A DNA stretch of 35,845 nucleotides from a virus: positions 1 through 35,845 of the IMG/VR virus record IMGVR_UViG_3300020122_000582; one strand, written 5' to 3'. The position numbers and the translations under genes were made by a program. Shown here one piece after another: positions 16,201-25,748 of the stretch. Positions within the stretch are counted from its first letter, which is position 1; every line of letters begins with the position of its first letter. The notes beneath the pieces are model-generated. The model saw nothing but the letters and a program-made list of their open reading frames with translations. It searched no databases and had not been told where the DNA came from.

Positions 16201-16546
16201 AAAATATTTGAGTCCACATTCTCTCTTTGTGCAGACTTATTATAATTTTAATGATTCTGCGGCGCAGTCTAAAATAATTCGCCCGACGAATGTAATTGAA
16301 TCCAAAACCAGTCCATTTGGAAATCCTACTCCTTTTGGATCAAGTTCCGATCTTGAACAATGGCGAATTCACGCAAAGCAGCAGCTTTGTCAAAGTTTTA
16401 AAATTTCAGTTTCAGAAGTGTTTGACCCAACTTTAAATGACGGAAAAGAGGGTGCCGGTTTTACAATGAGCGGACTTTCATGCAGACTGGGAATCAAGCG
16501 CGCAACTCGACCTATCAGAGCGAAAAATACTGTCGGAGTATCATAA
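13208..16546 (+). CDS. Large tail protein (podovirus tail hub or stabilisation type)
   Basis: 1112 residues. The opening (INFSQGLNQKVDPWQIAIGQ, then FEELVNSVFKKGGLLLKRDG) is the characteristic start of large podovirus tail proteins that complete the tail tube or stabilise packaged DNA. The body is a long beta-rich repeat protein; residues ~690-860 (TWDNQGLAYRSAPSIPV-like strands, RLWGIDAEDPNVLWVSKQV) look like a propeller. Its Tyr-rich C-terminal third (YDYYFRQWGVFEGAP) is also typical. It follows the fibre-like gene by one base and is coupled to the next by TAATG. Confidence 0.65.
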   Translation: MNKVVVPINFSQGLNQKVDPWQIAIGQFEELVNSVFKKGGLLLKRDGYGLLPSVTPNSYITTLNENLIGIGDTISAYSQSLGEWVTKGTLKPCALSTLPLIRNNKNQSQADSIVGGGLICTVYTETNITSSATVTNYFYVVADSTTGQNIISPTLIPAYSGAISGSSRVFVLGNYFVIVSQVLVAGVTHLQYFSIPLNNPSATPVPAQVTSEAYVPTTGNPGWDAVSINNVSNKALIVSYNTNTGGQGVHTALLTLNQIIASATTSNISSFTNAAYISAIATLTVDDTVNPQIFYLSFWNNITQNGYTCAFSITNFVFTTIFSPTISIAATPVANLASSAQNNSCLLFYEVPNGISDNEVAGVTISVAGAVGAPYAVIRSVGLASKSFIANGTIYFLAAHSSPFQPTYFLINGSLSTSASPIITAKLAYENGGGYLFLGLPGVYLNGSNASIAYLFKDLVEALNTLNNPQQTTAGGIYSQTGINFVTFSLDTKLISSSELAANLHVNGGFLGQFDGYLPVEHNFFLWPEGLTTSYNATSTVTPTGTFSNGSFTIVLSSAAGVFPGMSIIDTSNPTFIPAGTQVVTVNGTTITISKATTSAGAANNLSIQGNIAAKPDGVTNTNAYYYQATYEWTDNQGLAYRSAPSIPVAITTTGSGTAGTVTLTVPTLRLTAKVANPVKIVIYRWSPQTGVYNQVTSIIAPVLNDTTIDSVTFVDTLSDANVVGNNIIYTTGGVVEDINAPSFIAVNVFDTRLWGIDAEDPNVLWVSKQVIKGTPVEMSDLFTIYVAPNIGTSQSTGPMKCLAPMDDKNILFKPDAIYYINGVGPDNLGTTAPGCSLGNYSQPTFITSTVGCDNQNSIVLIPDGLLFQSNKGIWILNRQLQTQYIGAQVENFNSSRVTSANAIPETNFVVFTLDTGQMLMYDYYFRQWGVFEGAPAISSCIYQDLHTLLDPNGRVLQQTPGEYVDAGVFVKMRFTTGWFNVAQLQGYERLYDFYLLAKYLSPHSLFVQTYYNFNDSAAQSKIIRPTNVIESKTSPFGNPTPFGSSSDLEQWRIHAKQQLCQSFKISVSEVFDPTLNDGKEGAGFTMSGLSCRLGIKRATRPIRAKNTVGVS

Positions 16547-18096
16547 TGCAAGACGATAAAAAAATGATGTTTGTCCAGAATATGACCCACATGGGACTAA
16601 CGCATACGCGGATGATGCCGAATCAGCCTCTTCCTTCTGGCGGAATGTCGCACGATAAGATGCTAGCTTTCGTTTCTCGCGCAATGAAAGATGGGTTGCG
16701 CTATATGGCCGTTGGCGGCGATCCAAATTCTAGAGTACCCATTATTCCTCCAATTGCGCCCGTTGCGGTGCCGGCGGCGTCTGCTCCCATTGTTGGCCCA
16801 AGCATGGTTAATACCAATCAAGCCACGGTTAATAATAATGGGCTTGTGGGTACGGTTGGAAATTTGCTTGGGCAAAATAATCAATTTCAAGCATCGGCCG
16901 CAAATATTACTCCGGGCACAAGCCCTGAGCAATTAGCGACAGCATATAGTGGCGCACAAAGCGGTCTTTCGCAGCAACAAGATATTACCAATGCGCTTAC
17001 TCCAGGTGTAACTCAAGGCGCTCAAACCCAGGCGCAATTAAATGAAATGCTACTTGAGCAGGCACAGGGAAATGGTCCAAATCCAGCTCAAGCAGAGCTT
17101 AATCAGAATACGGCCCAAAATATCGAGCAACAGGCAGCCCTTCAGGCCGGCCAGCGAGGCGCCGGAGCAAATGCTGGTCTTGTGGCAAGGCAAATAGCTC
17201 AGCAGGGAGCAAAAACACAGCAGCAAGCCATTGGAGAAGCCGCAACCCTTAAAGCACAACAGCAACTAGCTGCGGAACAAAATCTCCAAAATCTCACAGC
17301 ACAACAAGTGGCCGAGGGTGCTACTGCGGTTCAAGGCGTAAATAATGCGCAGCAAAATGAACAAAATATTTTACAAAATGCGAATACGGCTTTTAATAGT
17401 GCCAATGTTTCTCAGCAATCTAATATTAATAGCGTGAATGCCGGCGTATCTGAAGCGAATCAGAAAAATGCCGGAAATATTTTAGGTGGCATTGGCGGAC
17501 TTTTAAGTAATATCCCAATCGTTGGCGGTCTTTTTGAAGAAGGCGGCATGGTTACGAAAGAGCATCTCCATGCGATGAAAAAAAGTATGGGGGGAATGGT
17601 TAAGCGGCCGCAAAAATATGCTTCTGGTGGTGTAATTGGCTCTCCTACTGCTGGTCCACAGAGCTTTGTCGGTCAGTGGTTAAATTCGACTCCGCAACAG
17701 GGCACCTTACCTACCACAACAGCTGCTCCTCTTGCGCCAGACACTCCTGCGGCTGATTTATCAGAAGCCGGATCAAATATTGGTGGCTTCATTAAAGACG
17801 CTTTCACTCCGGCAGAAGAGTCCGTTACCGGCGGGGGCGGAGGAAATATCGGCAATCAAATTATGATTCCAGAAGCTCGCGGCGGATTAATGGAAAAAGG
17901 CGGCAAGGTTCGGGCGCATGATAAAAAAGAAAAGGCCGTTAAAAAAGATAATGCACTTGCAAATGATAAGATTCCAGCGATGCTTTCTGAGGGAGAAATT
18001 GTAATTCCTCGTTCGATCACTACACATCCAATGGCGCCCGAGAAAGCCGCTGCATTTGTGGCAAAAACTTTAGCTAAGCGGAGACTTGCAAAATGA
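16546..18096 (+). CDS. Internal virion (ejection-type) protein
   Basis: 516 residues from ATG 16546, which overlaps the previous stop (TAATG). The N-terminal ~75 residues are Met-rich. Residues ~110-320 are a Gln/Ala/Asn-rich helical region (NQNTAQNIEQQAALQAGQRG), typical of proteins carried inside podovirus heads. The C-terminus carries AMLSEGEIVIPRSITTHPM, a motif that I know from many phage internal or tail-tip proteins. Such proteins enter the cell envelope ahead of the DNA. First of three coupled genes of this type. Confidence 0.65.
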   Translation: MQDDKKMMFVQNMTHMGLTHTRMMPNQPLPSGGMSHDKMLAFVSRAMKDGLRYMAVGGDPNSRVPIIPPIAPVAVPAASAPIVGPSMVNTNQATVNNNGLVGTVGNLLGQNNQFQASAANITPGTSPEQLATAYSGAQSGLSQQQDITNALTPGVTQGAQTQAQLNEMLLEQAQGNGPNPAQAELNQNTAQNIEQQAALQAGQRGAGANAGLVARQIAQQGAKTQQQAIGEAATLKAQQQLAAEQNLQNLTAQQVAEGATAVQGVNNAQQNEQNILQNANTAFNSANVSQQSNINSVNAGVSEANQKNAGNILGGIGGLLSNIPIVGGLFEEGGMVTKEHLHAMKKSMGGMVKRPQKYASGGVIGSPTAGPQSFVGQWLNSTPQQGTLPTTTAAPLAPDTPAADLSEAGSNIGGFIKDAFTPAEESVTGGGGGNIGNQIMIPEARGGLMEKGGKVRAHDKKEKAVKKDNALANDKIPAMLSEGEIVIPRSITTHPMAPEKAAAFVAKTLAKRRLAK

Positions 18097-19769
18097 AGGG
18101 TTTAAATCTTTCACAATTCAAAAAAATAAAAGAAGATGCCAATACAGTAACTATGGGCCATCCAAATGGCCATTCGATTACCATTGCTAAAGGAAAATTG
18201 CCGGCGCTTCAATTAAAACAGCTAGAAAAACTTCCTATTCATATGGATGAGGGCGGCGGCGCCCAATCACCACAAGACGTTCTTGCGCAAGCAAACGCGG
18301 TTCCCACCACTACTTATCAACAAACTATCCCCAATGAATCAACAAATGAGCCACAAGCTCCCGCTCCTATTGCAGCCAACGATGATATTGGCTTTGCGTT
18401 GCAGTCTCAGCCAAATAAGCCGGCTGATCTTCCTATTTCTCCAGAGCCGGGCGTTCCTCTTGGAACCGATGAAAAGGCTGCCTCTGAATTGCCAGAGGCT
18501 AGCAAAGAATTACCAGATGCCGGGAAACCCGTCGGAAACCCGGCGCAGGCTTCTAGTTCGGGTGTAAATCCTATTGTTCAAGCCCAAATGACTGGTGGGG
18601 TTGATTTTGGAGGGGCATATAACCAAGGGCAACGAGCGATTTCAGAAAATGAGCAAGTCGCCGAAAAAATGGCGGCAGCTCGACTACAAGTTGGCCAAGA
18701 TGATTTAGCAGCCAGAAAAAAGCTTCAAGAAGACCAGCAAAAAAGTCTTCAAGATATCCAAGAGCATAGGCAACAGGCCTTGAGCGATTACGCGAGTGGT
18801 CATATTAATCCGAAGCATTATCAAGAAAATATGGGAACGGGACAAAAGGTCGCGACCGCGATCGGACTTTTGCTTGGCGGATTTACGGGAGGATTCAATA
18901 AAACCAATGTGAATCCCGCGGCTCAATGGCTAAATGATCAAATCAATAAAGATATTGAAGCTCAAAAATCCAATATGGATAAGCAAAAAAATGTGTTGAG
19001 CGCTTATCAGGATTTATATCATGATAATATTTTGGCAACGAACGCGACGCGCGCGACTTTAAATGATATTTATGATCATCAAATTCAGACCGAAGCTGCG
19101 CGTCTTGGTACTCCAGCAGCTAAAGCTGCAGCCGACGCGGCTCACGCACAATTTGCTTTTCAAAATGGTCAGCTTGTTCAATCTATGGCAATTAGAAATG
19201 CAGTGCTTGGATCCATTAAAACAAATGGCGGCAAGGGAGTCACTCCTCTTCAATTAGGACAAGCGGGATTTATGTCTCCAGAACAAGCTCAAAAGGAGCA
19301 AGCATCTATCGACGGACAAAATGCCAATATTCAAACGATGAGCCACGCTTTTGATGAGCTTTATAAATTACAGACTGTGGCAAATAAATTAAGTAGTCCG
19401 ATTCAAACGGGTCAGCAGATTGCTGCAATTAAGGCAAAGCTTTATAGTATTATTCAGGACGCCGATCCTTCAAAACGGCTTACTCCTGAGACCGCAAAAA
19501 AAGAAATCGAGCCTTATCTCGTGGGACTTACTGCAAGTCCTAAAACTTTTGCAGTTCAAAAACAGGCAGGTCTTGAACATCTCAAAGTTAAATATGCGGG
19601 ACAAACGCCAGTTACCTCTCAATATGCTCCCGCGGCGCTTCCCAATTATAATGTGCTTCCTGCTGGAAATCAGGAGGCTCCTCAATATAAAGTCGGACAA
19701 GTTATATATGTGAATGGACAGAAAAATCAGATAGTAAATGCTCAGGGTGATTTCAGGCCGGTGAAATAA
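18093..19769 (+). CDS. Internal virion (ejection-type) protein, second gene
   Basis: 558 residues, starting in an ATGA overlap with the previous gene. The N-terminal ~150 residues are Pro/Glu-rich and probably disordered. A long coiled coil follows at ~170-240 (ARLQVGQDDLAARKKLQED, then QQKSLQDIQEHRQQALSDY), then a short Gly-rich amphipathic segment (ATAIGLLLGGFTGGFNKT) that could insert in membrane, and further helices. The composition and position suit an ejected channel component; no enzymatic motif is seen. Confidence 0.65.
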   Translation: MKGLNLSQFKKIKEDANTVTMGHPNGHSITIAKGKLPALQLKQLEKLPIHMDEGGGAQSPQDVLAQANAVPTTTYQQTIPNESTNEPQAPAPIAANDDIGFALQSQPNKPADLPISPEPGVPLGTDEKAASELPEASKELPDAGKPVGNPAQASSSGVNPIVQAQMTGGVDFGGAYNQGQRAISENEQVAEKMAAARLQVGQDDLAARKKLQEDQQKSLQDIQEHRQQALSDYASGHINPKHYQENMGTGQKVATAIGLLLGGFTGGFNKTNVNPAAQWLNDQINKDIEAQKSNMDKQKNVLSAYQDLYHDNILATNATRATLNDIYDHQIQTEAARLGTPAAKAAADAAHAQFAFQNGQLVQSMAIRNAVLGSIKTNGGKGVTPLQLGQAGFMSPEQAQKEQASIDGQNANIQTMSHAFDELYKLQTVANKLSSPIQTGQQIAAIKAKLYSIIQDADPSKRLTPETAKKEIEPYLVGLTASPKTFAVQKQAGLEHLKVKYAGQTPVTSQYAPAALPNYNVLPAGNQEAPQYKVGQVIYVNGQKNQIVNAQGDFRPVK

Positions 19770-22192
19770 TGCCTAATGTTTCAGAATTAAATCCAAGTCA
19801 AATATCACTTACTCCTCCTCTTGAAGGGATGCCGCAATCGTCTCCTGATACAATGAGGGGCATGGCTTCGGCAGGCAATATAAATCAAATTCATCCCGAT
19901 GCCATTCAGACCGAAGAAGAGCATTTTTCAACTCCTGGTCAACAAATTTTAACCGGTATCGAGGGCGCGGCAAAGGGCGTTTTGGGTCCTGTAGCTCCTG
20001 CAATCGAGCAAGCAACGGGGTTAACTACTGGAGAAAATATTCGCGCGCGTGAAGCAGCCAATCCAATTACTCATGCGGTTGGAAATGTTGCTGGTCTTGC
20101 TGGTTCTATTGCTAGCGGAACGGGACTTGGTTCGCTAGTTTCAGAAGTAGGAGAAGGTGCTGCAGCCCTTTCCGGACTTTCAAATATTTCAAAAATTGCA
20201 TCCACCGGAATTAAAACAGGGGCAGAGCTTGCGGCGCTTCAAACTTCAGACGAGCTTTCAAAATTAGTAACGAATGATCCTGAACAAACAGTCGGTAGCG
20301 CCGCTATTAATGTGGGGCTCTCCGGATTAATGGGTGGCGTGGGCGGAGCCGTTATCGGAGCAGTATCGCCTCTTTGGAAAACAGCCGCAAATAAATTGGG
20401 GGTTGAAAAGCTCGCCAATGATTTCATGGGCGAAAATAAATTTTTGCGTGAAAATCCAATTCCTGCTGAGGCTGCTGCGGGCGAAGTAAATTCTCGCTTG
20501 CAAGAAACCGATGAGCTTTTAAAAAATATCGGGAATTTAAAAGGACAAGCAATTGCCGCAACTCTTCCAGAAATGACTCCGCAAAATGTCGGTAAAATTG
20601 ATGCTAAACTTTTAGATATCGCGAGCGAAGGCGCCAAACGATTAAATTCTGCTTCTGATAATGCTTATTTAAAGGGTGCAGTACCAAAACTTCAACAAGA
20701 TTTAAAAGAATTTCTGGATGTAGTTCACAATCCGGAATCAAATCTTTTAGACAAATGGGATGCGCTTAATGATTATAAACAAGCAACTCAGGCCCATGCT
20801 AATTATAATATTTTAACCGGAGGCAGTGAAGAAAAGGCTGTCTCAAAATGGGTAAAACCATTTGCCGCTAGTTTAAGAGAAGCTGCCGAAGATACAAAAA
20901 TTTGGGGTGAAGCGGGTAATGTACAAAAAACTGTTAATGAAAAGTTATCTGACTTGCTACAGGCTCAAAAGGATTTTTTACCAAAAATTACTTCTAAGGA
21001 ACTTGGCGAGAGAATTGCTGATCCAGCAAAATTACAGACTCTTATTAATCAAGCGAATAAAGGGAAAGCTTCTCTTCGCGTAAATGCCGTAAATAATTAT
21101 CTAGATGCCACACAAAAAGCGCTCGATGCCATCAATAAAGTTCATATTGAAAACGGACTCGAAGCTCCAATTTCGTCGTTCAATCCTACGCCGGTTTTAG
21201 AAAGAAGCTTAAATGTTCCTGTTTCTCCAGGGCGAACGCTTGCTCAATGGGCCCATAATAGTGGAGCTGCGACACTTGCAAATGCTACAGGTAAAACGGC
21301 TGGAGGAGTAACTGGCGGGGGATTGGGATTTTTAATTGGTCATCCGCTTGCCGGAGCATGGGCAGGTGAGCAAATTATGGCTCCAATTTTTGCGGCTCTT
21401 GCAAAGCCGTTTGCTGAGACAGCGGTAAATTCTGAGGCCATGAAAGCGGCTGTTACTTATGGCGTTCAGGCTGCAAAGGGACAAGCTGCTTTAAATGCTG
21501 CCGCCAAAAACTTTTTTAAAGCGGGCGCCGAGATTGTTCCTAAAGATTTATTGCCGGACGCGGCAAGCAGAAATAAGCTTGAGAAATCGATGGATGCTTT
21601 TCAAGTTCCTGGGAACGCAAAAAATGTCGGCGGAAATATTGGGCACTATTTGCCACAACATGGTTCTACAATTGCTGCGACTTCAGCTCAAGCCGTCAAT
21701 TATTTAAATTCAATTAAACCAAAACAACCGGTTATGAGTCCGCTTGATAAAAAACCACCTATCGATAAATATGCACAAAATCGATATGAGCGCGCCCTCG
21801 ATATTGCGCAACAGCCTCTTCTAGTTTTAAGTCATGCCAAAAATGGAACGCTTCTTCCAAATGATGTAAAAACTTTGCAATCTGTTTATCCGGGGCTTCA
21901 TTCGGCAATTGTTCAAAAGCTTCAAAATGAGCTTATTGAAAATAAAGAGCCCATTCCTTATCCTCAAAGAGTTTCGATGAATTTACTTATGGGTGGTAGG
22001 CCTTTAGACTCTACGATGACTTCTGGAGCCATGCAGGCAATTATGCATTCTGCGGGATTTCCGCAACCGGAACAAGCCGCTCCTTCTAAAAAATCTTCGC
22101 ACACAAGTGAAGCGACTTTAAAACAGGTAAATAAAGTAAATGCTCTATCTGCGACTCCGCTTCAAGCCAGAGAAGTCGATAAAAAAATCTAA
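19769..22192 (+). CDS. Internal virion (ejection-type) protein, third gene
   Basis: 807 residues, start overlapping the previous stop (AATAATG). It is helical throughout. Gly/Ala-rich amphipathic stretches occur at ~65-200 (GVLGPVAPAIEQATGLT, NVAGLAGSIASGTGLGSL, VGLSGLMGGVGGAVIGAV) and again near 515-545 (GGVTGGGLGFLIGHPLAG), patterns of segments that insert into membranes during ejection. There is no lytic transglycosylase motif. Its stop codon overlaps the first bases of promoter-like copy 3. Confidence 0.65.
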   Translation: MPNVSELNPSQISLTPPLEGMPQSSPDTMRGMASAGNINQIHPDAIQTEEEHFSTPGQQILTGIEGAAKGVLGPVAPAIEQATGLTTGENIRAREAANPITHAVGNVAGLAGSIASGTGLGSLVSEVGEGAAALSGLSNISKIASTGIKTGAELAALQTSDELSKLVTNDPEQTVGSAAINVGLSGLMGGVGGAVIGAVSPLWKTAANKLGVEKLANDFMGENKFLRENPIPAEAAAGEVNSRLQETDELLKNIGNLKGQAIAATLPEMTPQNVGKIDAKLLDIASEGAKRLNSASDNAYLKGAVPKLQQDLKEFLDVVHNPESNLLDKWDALNDYKQATQAHANYNILTGGSEEKAVSKWVKPFAASLREAAEDTKIWGEAGNVQKTVNEKLSDLLQAQKDFLPKITSKELGERIADPAKLQTLINQANKGKASLRVNAVNNYLDATQKALDAINKVHIENGLEAPISSFNPTPVLERSLNVPVSPGRTLAQWAHNSGAATLANATGKTAGGVTGGGLGFLIGHPLAGAWAGEQIMAPIFAALAKPFAETAVNSEAMKAAVTYGVQAAKGQAALNAAAKNFFKAGAEIVPKDLLPDAASRNKLEKSMDAFQVPGNAKNVGGNIGHYLPQHGSTIAATSAQAVNYLNSIKPKQPVMSPLDKKPPIDKYAQNRYERALDIAQQPLLVLSHAKNGTLLPNDVKTLQSVYPGLHSAIVQKLQNELIENKEPIPYPQRVSMNLLMGGRPLDSTMTSGAMQAIMHSAGFPQPEQAAPSKKSSHTSEATLKQVNKVNALSATPLQAREVDKKI

Positions 22193-22217
22193 ACCGGTCA
22201 GCCATACATTAGTAGCA
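22192..22217 (+). promoter_or_regulatory. Putative late promoter, copy 3, before fibre cluster
   Basis: AACCGGTCA, five bases, ACAT, then TAGTAGCA. It starts at the stop codon of the preceding gene and is followed by a small GGGG...CCCC hairpin (~22217-22232) and the GGAGG ribosome-binding site of the gene at 22254. This would give the fibre cluster its own transcript with a ~35-base leader. Confidence 0.6.
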
Positions 22218-22253
22218 GGGGCTTAGCACCCCGAACCCATCTTTTGGAGGCGT

Positions 22254-22676
22254 ATGTCTGGTAAAAATCAATACCCAATAGTCTATAACTGGCAATCAAA
22301 CGATCCTAGGATAGGATTTCTTCCTCAGCCATCAAATCAATCGGGCACAATTCCTTCTGGAAACCCAAATGGTGTAATGACCGGCTTAAATACGATTTAC
22401 AGTCAAATTGTAGAAACAAGCCGAATGGACAATGTGGGTCTTGAGGTTATGTGGAACGGCACCGCGGTTGGTGTTTTTTCAATTTTAGCATCATGCAGCG
22501 GAATCAATTGGAATGCGCTTACTTTTAATCCTGTACTTGCTCAGCCCGCTGGCGTCATGGGCGGAATGGGAATCGATCTCAATCAATATCCTTTTAAATT
22601 TTTGCTTCTCCAATATGTGAATGCTTCGGGAGTTGGCGTTTTAAATGCCTATGGCCAATATAAGGATTTAAATTAA
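22254..22676 (+). CDS. Small beta-rich virion protein
   Basis: 140 residues, with GGAGG eight bases before the ATG. The sequence (YPIVYNWQSNDPRIGFLPQ, LEVMWNGTAVGVFSILASCS, YPFKFLLLQYVNASGVGVLN) reads as a compact beta sandwich of the kind found in tail-fibre chaperones, knobs or decoration proteins. It leads a unit otherwise made of fibre genes, so a virion role is likely. I do not recognise a named family. Confidence 0.6.
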   Translation: MSGKNQYPIVYNWQSNDPRIGFLPQPSNQSGTIPSGNPNGVMTGLNTIYSQIVETSRMDNVGLEVMWNGTAVGVFSILASCSGINWNALTFNPVLAQPAGVMGGMGIDLNQYPFKFLLLQYVNASGVGVLNAYGQYKDLN

Positions 22677-23354
22677 ATGGGCGTCGATTATGGAACGTTT
22701 GTATGGCCTCCCGAAGGCAATGGTCTTACTGGGCCAACGCAGCAAGAAATTCCTGCCGGCGTCATAAACAACGTCAATACGACTTTTACTTTAAGTTTTA
22801 CGCCAGCAATGCCCGCGGCTCTTGAATTGTTTCTAGACGGACTAATTTTAATTCAAGGCGTTGATTATACTCTTGCCGGCAATGTCATTACAATGACAAG
22901 CGCTCCGCTTTTTGGCCAGGTTTTATATGCAGTTTACGGATTACCGGCGGGGGGCGCCGGAGTTATCACGGGATTTGCAAATACTCCGAATATAGCTCTT
23001 GCGGCTCCGGCAGGAATTTTATCAGCCACATTTATTTATCAAATTTTTGGGACTCGCGGTGCGCCAACATTAATTACCGCGGCGGGTGGCTTCGCTTTTG
23101 CTGGCAGTCAGTTTTTTTCAAAGGCTTATATTGCAGGAAATGGCGGTCCAGTGGTTGTGACCGCAAATCCACAGATTGCTCCGGGCAACGTGGATGGGCA
23201 AGAATTAATTTTACAGGGAAGAGATGCGGTGAATACAGTGGAGTTTCAAGACGGAACCGGTCTTTCTCTTAATGGCGCATGGATTGGCGGCTTAGATAGT
23301 GTTTTAAGATTATCCTGGGATACCGTGAATTGGGTAGAAACGAGCAGGCGATGA
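22677..23354 (+). CDS. Fibre-associated protein with a beta domain shared with the next gene
   Basis: 225 residues, starting directly after the previous stop. Residues ~20-90 (IPAGVINNVNTTFTLSF, LELFLDGLILIQGVDYTL, ITMTSAPLFGQVLYAVYG) are clearly homologous to the last ~75 residues of the next protein (TPAGTVDSVNVTFTLAH, VKLYIDGTFATQGTDYTI, ITMASAPLFGQSLDANYTY). The second half is another beta domain (NPQIAPGNVDGQELILQGRD) like those on fibre tips. Its stop overlaps the next start (ATGA). Confidence 0.6.
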   Translation: MGVDYGTFVWPPEGNGLTGPTQQEIPAGVINNVNTTFTLSFTPAMPAALELFLDGLILIQGVDYTLAGNVITMTSAPLFGQVLYAVYGLPAGGAGVITGFANTPNIALAAPAGILSATFIYQIFGTRGAPTLITAAGGFAFAGSQFFSKAYIAGNGGPVVVTANPQIAPGNVDGQELILQGRDAVNTVEFQDGTGLSLNGAWIGGLDSVLRLSWDTVNWVETSRR

Positions 23355-25738
23355 TGCGATTTCTTTTTTTATTTCTTTTTTTAATCTCGAGCATTGCATA
23401 TGCAAATCCGCGAATTCTTGTTGCTGATGAAATTCAATCGAGCGATCTTACCAAAACTTGGCTAATGCCTCCTGTTTCTGGAACATTGGCCACTTCGACT
23501 TCTGCATGGTCTTTGGCCGGAAATGCGGGAACCGGCGGCACCGGCGTTCTTGGAACAACCGATGCGCAGCCATGGTCAACCATTGCAAATGGAATATTCG
23601 TTGATGCTTATCAGACCGATGGAACCGTTTCTTCAATTCAAAATTTCACTCCGGTTGATGGCAATAATCATTTTCAAAAAAATAATCAAACTAATTTAAA
23701 TTCCGGTGTTGCTACGACGACTGCGAATTTTAGTAACCAAGCTAATAGTGTTGGCTATTCTGGCGGATTTGATTTCGCTGGAAATATTACAAACGAATCA
23801 AATGGTCTCGGACACAATGGTACCGAGCATATTGGCTATATGAGTAACGTTTCTAATAATTCCAATTTTGCAAGCGCCGGAACGCTAGATATCTTTAAAG
23901 GTATCGATATGAATGTCGGCATTGGTACTGGTTACACCATCACCAATTACAATGGGATTTTTAGTTCCGCCAATAGTACGGGTGGAATATTTGGATCTTT
24001 CAATCTTTTTGGCGGAGGCGCCGGATTTACTGATATTAATAGCGGGAATATTCAGGGTGTTAGTTTTAATTTAAATATTGATGGCGCATCGGTTCTTACA
24101 CAAGGGGCGCAAAGCTATTCATCGTCTCTAAATGTGAGTGGATCTACCACAGCCGTAAATAATCTGCAAGGATCGTCAAATACGATTAGCATAAACAATA
24201 CAGTTGCGGCAAATGGTGGTGTGACAGGCAACAATACAAATATTCAATTCAACGACAATTCTACTGCAAACCACACAAATGTTTTAGAGTCCGATCTTTC
24301 TATTAATAATGCCGCCGTCGTTAGCGGTGTAGCCATGCACCAAATTAATTTCCAGACACATGGGACTGCTCAAGGACAAAATGGTCAAGGCATAAATAAC
24401 GGACTTACAATGGATGGTTCATCACAACTTGATAGCTATTCTTTCTTTAATTCGAATGCTCAAATTAGTGGTACTCCGACGATAACAAATAATCTGACTT
24501 TTTTTAATGCAGGATCAAATATTACGGGCGGTACTTTTGGTGGTATCGGGGCGTCGTCAATGCCACTTACGGTTGGTGGTACTTCGGCAATTACGGGATT
24601 ATATGAAGGCTCGTTTACAAATATAGTTCTAAATGGCGCTGCAACTACAGGTACAATGATCGGTTCCGAAGTCGATATGACCACCGACAATACCGCGGTT
24701 GTTGCGGGTCAAATGGCCGGTTCAAAAATAAGTATACAAACAAATGGAGTTCCGCATAACAATTCACTAGAAGGTTTAGAAATCAATCTTTCGGGTGCCG
24801 TTTTAGATCCTGCGTATCTTGCAACCGGCGGACAGAAAAACGGAATTGTGGTTAATGACGGAACATTTTCAACTGGCTACAATTATGATATTCCGAGTGC
24901 CTCTACTTTTGTCGGAATCAATCAATTCGGATCAAATTTAAACGTGGTGAATGGAACACCTGTAACTGCTCTTGCTTTCGTAAATAATTTTGGAACCAAT
25001 TATACTCTTCACGACAATTGGACCATTGGCGGTTTTGGAATTGGACCTGTAAATATTTCTGCCGTTGGCGCTTTAGCAATTGATCCGACTTTTACGCTGG
25101 ACGAACATACCGGAATGATTTCTGGGTTAACGAATCCTTCAGGCGCTGGAACTTTAACTAGTGAATATAATTATAGAGCCGCCGGTGTAATTAATCAGGG
25201 TGGAACTCTCACAGCTACTAATGTCTATGGATTTTCGACATTCACGGCAGCATTCGGTTCCGTTGGAACGAATGTATGGGCCTTTTATGACGATACGATT
25301 GCAGAAAATCACGTAAACAAACTCGCAATCGGTACTGCCACCAAAAAGGTGGCTAATGCTAGTACGGCCTTAGAAATTGGTAATAGCAAAGCGCTTCTAA
25401 ATGGTCGCGGAAATACGGCAACAAAAAACCTGCTAACTGCTGTTGCTGGAATGCAATTTTATGACACAACACTAGATCAGCTTCAATATTATAACGGGAC
25501 ATCGTGGGTCGCGGTTGCAACGCCGACTGAAACCCAAGAAACGCCCGCGGGAACAGTTGATTCTGTAAACGTAACTTTTACATTAGCGCATGTGCCCGTA
25601 TCGAATGCGGCGGTTAAGCTTTATATAGATGGAACTTTTGCTACTCAAGGAACGGACTATACAATTGCTGGGGCTACGATTACCATGGCCTCAGCGCCAC
25701 TTTTTGGGCAAAGTTTAGATGCGAATTATACGTATTAA
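23351..25738 (+). CDS. Large fibre-like protein with Sec signal peptide
   Basis: 795 residues from ATG 23351, in ATGA overlap with the preceding stop. The N-terminus is a textbook signal peptide: MMR, a Phe/Leu core, then SSIAYA with cleavage expected before N19. The mature part is a long, Asn/Gly/Thr-rich beta-repeat shaft with about 18-20-residue periodicity (for example SVGYSGGFDFAGNITNES). A conserved module ends the shaft (AALEIG-like, LLNGRGN, QFYDTTLDQLQYYNGTSWV), followed by the C-terminal beta domain shared with the previous gene. The shaft is typical of trimeric fibres; export by Sec is not typical of virion proteins. Confidence 0.7.
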   Translation: MMRFLFLFLFLISSIAYANPRILVADEIQSSDLTKTWLMPPVSGTLATSTSAWSLAGNAGTGGTGVLGTTDAQPWSTIANGIFVDAYQTDGTVSSIQNFTPVDGNNHFQKNNQTNLNSGVATTTANFSNQANSVGYSGGFDFAGNITNESNGLGHNGTEHIGYMSNVSNNSNFASAGTLDIFKGIDMNVGIGTGYTITNYNGIFSSANSTGGIFGSFNLFGGGAGFTDINSGNIQGVSFNLNIDGASVLTQGAQSYSSSLNVSGSTTAVNNLQGSSNTISINNTVAANGGVTGNNTNIQFNDNSTANHTNVLESDLSINNAAVVSGVAMHQINFQTHGTAQGQNGQGINNGLTMDGSSQLDSYSFFNSNAQISGTPTITNNLTFFNAGSNITGGTFGGIGASSMPLTVGGTSAITGLYEGSFTNIVLNGAATTGTMIGSEVDMTTDNTAVVAGQMAGSKISIQTNGVPHNNSLEGLEINLSGAVLDPAYLATGGQKNGIVVNDGTFSTGYNYDIPSASTFVGINQFGSNLNVVNGTPVTALAFVNNFGTNYTLHDNWTIGGFGIGPVNISAVGALAIDPTFTLDEHTGMISGLTNPSGAGTLTSEYNYRAAGVINQGGTLTATNVYGFSTFTAAFGSVGTNVWAFYDDTIAENHVNKLAIGTATKKVANASTALEIGNSKALLNGRGNTATKNLLTAVAGMQFYDTTLDQLQYYNGTSWVAVATPTETQETPAGTVDSVNVTFTLAHVPVSNAAVKLYIDGTFATQGTDYTIAGATITMASAPLFGQSLDANYTY

Positions 25739-25748
25739 GGGGAATGGG

